A stretch of 11,067 nucleotides of DNA, from NCBI GenBank assembly GCA_028565635.1, contig JAOXYB010056723.1, positions 1 to 11,067 on the forward strand. Reading direction: 5' to 3'. The DNA comes from Phoronis ovalis (taxonomy: Eukaryota; Phoronida; Phoronidae). Shown here in pieces: positions 1 through 5,400 of the stretch; position 1 is the stretch's first letter; each line of letters begins with the position of its first letter. The position numbers were made by a program, and so were the translations under genes. The notes under the pieces are model-generated. The model was not told where the DNA came from, searched no databases, and worked only from the letters and a program-made list of their open reading frames with translations.

Positions 1-206
1 GAGAAATTAGGAAAATTCTGCACAACTTCATATGATAATATATCTACTACAAGTCATTGATAATGCCGAGCATAGGGTCATGAACTAGAACGAACTATCA
101 ATTCCAATCTCTCCAGAACTAAACATTAACTTCCGGATTGTATCTAAGACTAAGGCTTATAATTTTCAATATACATTTGAACTTGCAGAGTCTCTTAAAT
201 ACTTAC

Positions 207-323
207 TTGACCATTGTCAAATAAAATTTTAGATTCTTCGTCTGCTTCGTCATGCCCATTATGTAATCTATTTTCTTCTAAATTCTGTGAATTTCTTTGT
301 AAATCAGAGCTGTCCTCTTCCAT
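207..323 (-). CDS. first coding exon of an unidentified acidic protein (partial gene)
   Basis: The ATG at 323-321 (context AAACATGG, A at -3 and G at +4) opens 39 codons: MEEDSSDLQRNSQNLEEN, a short stretch with HNGHDEADEES, and KILFDNGQ. The exon ends at a strong donor CAA|GTAAGT (206), phase 0; reading through meets a stop two codons later. The peptide is acidic, has no signal peptide and matches no family I know. The remainder would lie beyond the left edge. A CpG-richer block with a CCAAT palindrome sits directly upstream, as expected for a promoter. Alternative: it is the acidic C-terminal exon of the testican-like gene, since a CTAG just upstream (333) would fit phase 1. The sequence before that AG is not pyrimidine-rich, so a new gene is preferred. 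Confidence 0.55.
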
Positions 324-329
324 GTTTAC

Positions 330-460
330 AGCTAGCGCATGTGCACTTTGAGCTCACATGACCAATCATGTGACTCAGCGTAGCACCACTCAGTAGCTTG
401 GGCGTGCTGGCCTCGGATAGTTCCTTAAAAAAAAATTAGGGGGTGTAGGGATGTGTCTCG
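330..460 (-). promoter_or_regulatory. CpG-richer promoter-like region of the left-edge gene
   Basis: The region immediately upstream of the acidic first exon has several CpGs and clustered factor-like motifs: the palindrome at 354-373 with CCAAT in its centre, a TGACTCA AP-1-type heptamer (371-377), and GCGCATGTGC (335-344), one or two changes from the NRF-1 consensus. No TATA box is evident. Promoter function is inferred from position and composition; the transcription start was not located. Confidence 0.45.
354..373. repeat. perfect palindrome with CCAAT centre
   Basis: Arms tcacatga (354-361) and tcatgtga (366-373) are perfect reverse complements around ccaa, and the centre plus the next base reads CCAAT. 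Each arm contains an E-box-like CACATG/CATGTG. It lies 31-50 bases before the left-edge gene's ATG. Confidence 0.7.
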
Positions 461-1179
461 CTGGACAGAAATCCATTGGATTATAGTTAAAATATATAGG
501 GTGTTTACGAACAAGAATGATAGATGTTGCTTGTGAAATTAACGAAAATGTCTGGGCGCATCACATGACCTCGTATCAGTTCGCGTACGAGAGGTCAAGT
601 TCAAGTTGCTCCAGGTTTCGATCGGAGAAATCTCCAAGGGGGTTCAATTTCTGGCAAATATCTCGAAATCTGTACGGGTGTTGGGGGGTAAATGGATCGG
701 TTTTCCTAAGATATATGTGTGATGCAAGTGGACCGAGAGAGAAATTGGCGCTCAGTATGGGCGTTTATTTAACAAATATATTTGAAATAGTTCATTTAAC
801 ATTGCGTTGGATGGGACTTCCTCTGTTGTGTGGTACCTCAGTTCCAGCAACAGATGGCGCCACATACTGGTCTGGTCGCTGAACAACTGCTACACTTCGG
901 ATTTAACGCTCAAAATACTTTTATTTTATTATAACATAACTGGATTTTAATAGATATTATTTTACATTTGTCGTATATATTGAAATACCTTGCAAAACAA
1001 TTTTTTTACAATATTCAATTTATCCAAAAAATGTATAGCTTTTTTTTAGTTATATTTGTCTCCTGCTTTCATTTATGTTGGCTTGTTGCCTATACAAGAT
1101 TTAACGTGCTATGAATAAAATGTGCTACCATACAAGTTTCCTCTAATAAACAAATTCTAAGCTACTTCTCCTTAAATGA
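461..1179. other. intergenic: CpG-richer part (to about 910), then AT-rich part
   Basis: To about 910 the sequence carries many CpGs (for example ttcgcgtacgag at 580-591), unlike the rest of the window, and may be the outer part of the promoter of the left-edge gene. An open frame of 121 codons (517-882, plus strand) lies here. Its product is not recognised, has no start context or splice signals, and is probably a by-product of higher GC. From 911 to 1179 the sequence is AT-rich with nothing recognised. Confidence 0.4.
844..863 (+). promoter_or_regulatory. CTCF-like motif (left)
   Basis: ccagcaacagatggcgccac contains CAGATGGCGCC, resembling the core of the animal CTCF motif (AGRKGGCRC) that is shared by vertebrates and insects. 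A motif match alone is weak evidence. Confidence 0.3.
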
Positions 1180-1446
1180 AACCACCTGTCAGCTGTTGGG
1201 TGTCATCCTGTAAAATTTTCTGACATGAAAGGTGAAATATATTGTAGAGGTTTGAATGTTGACATAGTGTTACTTGAAGACAAAGTGCCAAATGTCACTA
1301 CAAATAGGTGTAATATTAAGATAACAACAGTACTTTCTTTGACAAAGCATATAATTTTATTGAAGAAATATATGTTACAGGCTTCGCAAGCAAAAACAGT
1401 TTCCAAAGATTTACAGTTTTTAAATGCTGAGGGCTGTAACAAATAA
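1180..1446 (+). other. unrecognised open frame, possible degraded coding fragment
   Basis: The plus strand is open for 88 codons to a TAA, with an internal ATG at 1225 that gives 73 residues. The product contains CRGLNVDIVLLEDKVPNV and a later Leu/Lys-rich run. The minus strand is also open over most of this span. No domain is recognised, no clear start context or splice sites were seen, and it overlaps the region where the testican-like gene should end. A fragment of an old mobile element is possible, as is chance. Confidence 0.2.
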
Positions 1447-2222
1447 TATGTCTTTGCAACTGACATTCACAGGACAGCACTTTCAGAGATTCAAAATTTA
1501 TAAAATATGAAAATTTAAACATGTATTTTCACAACACTATGTAGCGTTAAAAGCTTTGTTGCGTACACTTTCAAAAATAATGAGCCCAGTAACCACTTTA
1601 AATAGCATTTATAACATATTTTACTGTCTAATATTTAAACAATCTTTCTATCAAAGAGATTTCGTTGAAATGTCTAACAAATAAATGAAAAGAGACACTT
1701 GGTTTATAACTAACTGCATATATATATATATATATATCTAATAAATGTTCACATACAAATGCATATAACATAGGCATCTCAAAACAAACCAATGCACACA
1801 GTAAAACATTTCATGCTGCAAGAGTGAACGTTCATTCTATTTATTTCAGCTATGCATCTGAAAGACAAATAAAATATAAATTAAAGGAAGATATGAAAGC
1901 AAAACATGGCTCAGCAATGAAGCCACTGTTATTCAGATTGAGCAAAAAGAATAGGTAATGTTTGTAATACAAAAAACATCCGGTCACTTTTAAAAGAAAT
2001 TGCACACTACGAAGCCTTAGTCTAGTTGGTCTAGTTGCTGAAAAAGCTACTTAGATATGCTTCAAATTATTAATTAATACATATTTGATGAGCTTGACTT
2101 TCATATATAAGTATAGATAATGTTGCCACTTGTCGCAAAAAACAGCAAATTCCAGCTATTATTTCAACTTTTATAAAAAAATATTGATCTTATATATATA
2201 TATAACCTATAGGTTAACTTAC
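1447..2222. other. probable last intron and 3' end of the testican-like gene; terminal exon not fixed
   Basis: Exon 8 ends in a donor, so a terminal exon must lie to the left. Minus-strand candidates in phase are: acceptor ttatttgtctttcag at 1858, which gives only two codons (DA) then TAG with an AATAAA soon after; and acceptor gtagctttttcag at 2031-2043, which opens a longer but hydrophobic frame to the same stop. Neither resembles an acidic testican tail. Microsatellites lie at 1717-1738 and around 2191-2204. Nothing else was recognised. Confidence 0.35.
1717..1738. repeat. (AT)n microsatellite
   Basis: An uninterrupted run of alternating A and T, about 11 units. Confidence 0.9.
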
Positions 2223-2432
2223 CACATTTGGCTCTCCCACTTGTACGTGTATTCTGTTTCTCATTTCCGAGGTTATCAACACACCAGCACTGACTTTTCT
2301 TACTGTTGCACTGCTCACTTTCATAGTACCCATCCACGTTGCATCGTGGGATGTATGCATCAGCAACAGCATTAGGCTCGCCATGAAGCAGTAGTACCGG
2401 AATGTTACGTAGCGCATTAAAACATGGTGGCA
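2223..2432 (-). CDS. testican-like exon 8: thyroglobulin type-1 domain
   Basis: Acceptor cttgcattccag and donor TGTG|GTAAGT bound 210 bases, phase 1 on both sides. It encodes all six cysteines of a thyroglobulin type-1 domain: C409, C436, C447, C454, C456 and C475. The core reads YIPRCNVDGYYESEQC, then SQCWCVDNLGNE and the final Cys in GRAKC. CWCV and the YIPRC..GYY block are family hallmarks; such domains often inhibit cysteine proteases. A GTG at 2433 can look like a start, but it overlaps the acceptor AG. The donor shows that at least one more exon follows to the left. Confidence 0.93.
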
Positions 2433-5400
2433 CTGGAATGCAAGTTTTTCTTTTTTAACAACACGGTACACATTTTTCTTTTTGATACATGTATTACGGC
2501 ATTAAGTATGCAAGCACTTGCTTGCTCAGTCAGGCATGTAATTAACTGGCTGAAAAGTGCCCTACTTATCAAGACTACAAAATAGTATCAACTCTGATTG
2601 ACTAATCCAGACAGAGAAAATTATTTGATACATTTCTCAAAAGGTCAATCAAACTGCATTTTCTGTCCCCTAAAATCTGAATCATTCAGTTTTCGTGGCA
2701 ATACTATTTAGTTACTTACAGTATTGGCCAAAGCAGCAACACCATTCAGGATAGGACAAATCACCATTTTTATCATGATCACACTGATTAATGAATGAAG
2801 GTAAACATTTCTCAAATGGATTATTTTCAATTTCTCTCAGCTCTTTTGCAGACAACAATGTATTGTTGTTTTTATCTAAATGTAGGAACTCCCAAGTCAC
2901 TGGTTCTCTGCATGCACATCCTGTAAAACAAAATGTTAGGAGATGAAAAATAAATGAAGTCTCACAATTATTACATAAATAATAAATGGCTTATACACTG
3001 ACATTTTCAGCAATTTGATGGCATATATTTTTTGAAAGTCATCTTTTGCTTCATTTTTTTTTGTTAAATAATGATTTTACACCAATCTAATAGGAAAAGG
3101 GAAAAAAAATAAACTGATCTTTTTCAGCACTATTTATATTTCTCAGTGGATAGGACATTGTATCTAATGAAAATGCTGACAGTACAGCAAGGTACCAGAA
3201 ACATAGGCATTTAATGCGTTGACATCAGAAATTTAAAACATGATTTAATGCTAATATTATGATAGATAAATCACGTAGGGAAGATAAGCTGATTAATGTG
3301 CAATATTCTGCTAAGGGCACCAGTTCTTTTTTATTTTAAAGTTAAACACAAAAAATTACAGAAAGTGCCAATTTTTCAATACCTTACTGTGATACTTTTC
3401 TAATTCAACCATGAAATAAAAACAGCATTTTTAAATATCACATTATTTTACCTTTTTGTTCCTCAGCCACTTCCACTACATCGCGCTGAAATCTGTTGTG
3501 ATTCTTCCCTTTTCCGTGATTCTTCCCTTTTCCATGATGTTTCCCCTTCCCGTGATGTTTCCCCTTCCCGTGATGTTTCCCATTTCCATTGTGTTTTCCC
3601 TTTCCATGATGGTTACCTTTATGATGTCGCTTCTCTCCATGTTGAATTAAAAGGTGTTCTTTTTCGAGCTCAACTTTACGATGAGGGTCCAGTTTTTGTT
3701 GCAGAGAATGAAACCAGTCAGCTAAACGTTGCTGCATATGACTCATTTGATCTTTGTTGCAATCTGAAAAACACCCACACTTTACTAGGCTTCAATGCAT
3801 AGCATTGTGGACAGTTGTCAGTTATATACCTACTGCAAAGCAGCATTTTTACTATTCAGCACATTTGTAATTGTGATTACTTGCACTATTTAAAATTACA
3901 TTTTTACGTTTGTGTAATCAACTTTGGAAACATATAAATTTTCCGTGTGATTTTTTTTTCGAATAGTTGTATCTGAAATTTTGAGATATTAAAATATTAT
4001 TGCTCCTTTTTAGAAATACCACCTTAACATTCCTCCACAGAAGTTTTGGGCTCTCATTTCATAAAAACATTTTGGAATATGCAATGTTGAAAGTGGCCTC
4101 AGTCACAAATGAACTTTAAAATTAGTTTAAAAAACAAAACTGTGCACTAAGGTGAAATTTCATTGTGTATGCAATATAGTGTTATTGATACTAGTACTTA
4201 CTTTGTAGTTCATCCTGCACTACAGACTCAGCCACTTGATTAGTTAGCACTTTTTGGGCAAAATTCACTTCATCAGGCCGTTGAAAATCTTTCTGGACAA
4301 AATGCACTTTATCAGGCCGTTGAAATTCTTTTTCGACAAAAAACTTAGGTTTTTCCTTTTCTTCTTCAATGTAATCAAATGTAGTCTTAATGTGTGTTGG
4401 AATTTCCTTCATCTTATGTGCGTTTTTGTAATGTTTCATAGCCTTTTTCTACAAATAAATGCACTGCAATTTACAAACAGTACTGAAAAAACTGTACAAA
4501 TAAATGCACTACAATTTACAAACAGTACTGAAAAAACATGTCAACCTTTAGTGCCACAGTAATATAACCAAGCCATGTCAATAGCCTGTATTGCTTTTTG
4601 GAGATATTTTAACATTAAAGAGAAGTTATTAGGGTTTTAGGTATGTTTATTACTTCTGTGATAAATAATTAACAATTGTCATATTATCTTGTTACTTGTT
4701 TTGTGAACTGGGTTACCTTCAAATTGTTCACTTGTTAAGAAAAATGTAGCTAGCACAAATTTAGATTCATTGCATTTTCCCGTAAGATATACCTTATGAT
4801 TTTTTGAAGTGTCATTAAACGCATATAATACTTCATGCATTTAACACATGAGTTATATCATAAATGTTAAAGTTTCAGGAAACATTTATCTTGGGTATAA
4901 AAAATGTACTACACATTTTTCACGAATTTTTATTCAACACCATGGTAACATACCAGCTTAAACCTTAAGCTGCATTATATAGCATGTATTCTACATGCCC
5001 ACCATGTATTTATTGGCAGTGGCATCGATTTAGTTTTATTCTTCCATTGTAGTCATGTATAATACAGGGAACTTTAGCCTAGCCTCATTATGAAGCATAG
5101 CACTATCCAAGCCACTCGATGTGGAGCTCTATAAAATAGTTTCAGATATTCATGTCTCATTGAGGGTATTCTACTAACCATTTTCTTGTCATGAAACGTT
5201 TGCATGGGACCAAGATCAGGTCTATTAAAATTCTCCATGATTCTTATGCCATGTTTCTTTTCATGGAGCTTCTTGAGAAGTTTCTTGCTGTGAATTGCAC
5301 AATTAATACATCAGCAAATCAGGAAACAATTGTGGCATATCAAAAATAATTTGTAAACATGTTAGCATGCAGCTTTACTATCCTACTGAAAAATGATTAT

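Noticed and set aside
517-882. Plus-strand frame of 121 codons in the CpG-richer block
   Set aside because: Product unrecognised, no splice or start context, and higher GC makes stops rarer. Kept only as a note under the intergenic entry.
2130-2375. Plus-strand frame opposite exon 8
   Set aside because: Antisense shadow of the thyroglobulin type-1 exon.
3456-4562. Plus-strand open frames opposite exons 5 and 6 (3456-3650 and 4254-4562)
   Set aside because: They run antisense to repeat-containing exons; repeats keep the opposite strand open too. The Met/Phe/Pro-rich products have no domain.
5043-5132. Minus-strand 30-codon open segment after ttttatag
   Set aside because: An in-frame stop lies exactly at the supposed acceptor, it ends in TAA inside the gene, and exons 4 and 5 already join in phase 0.
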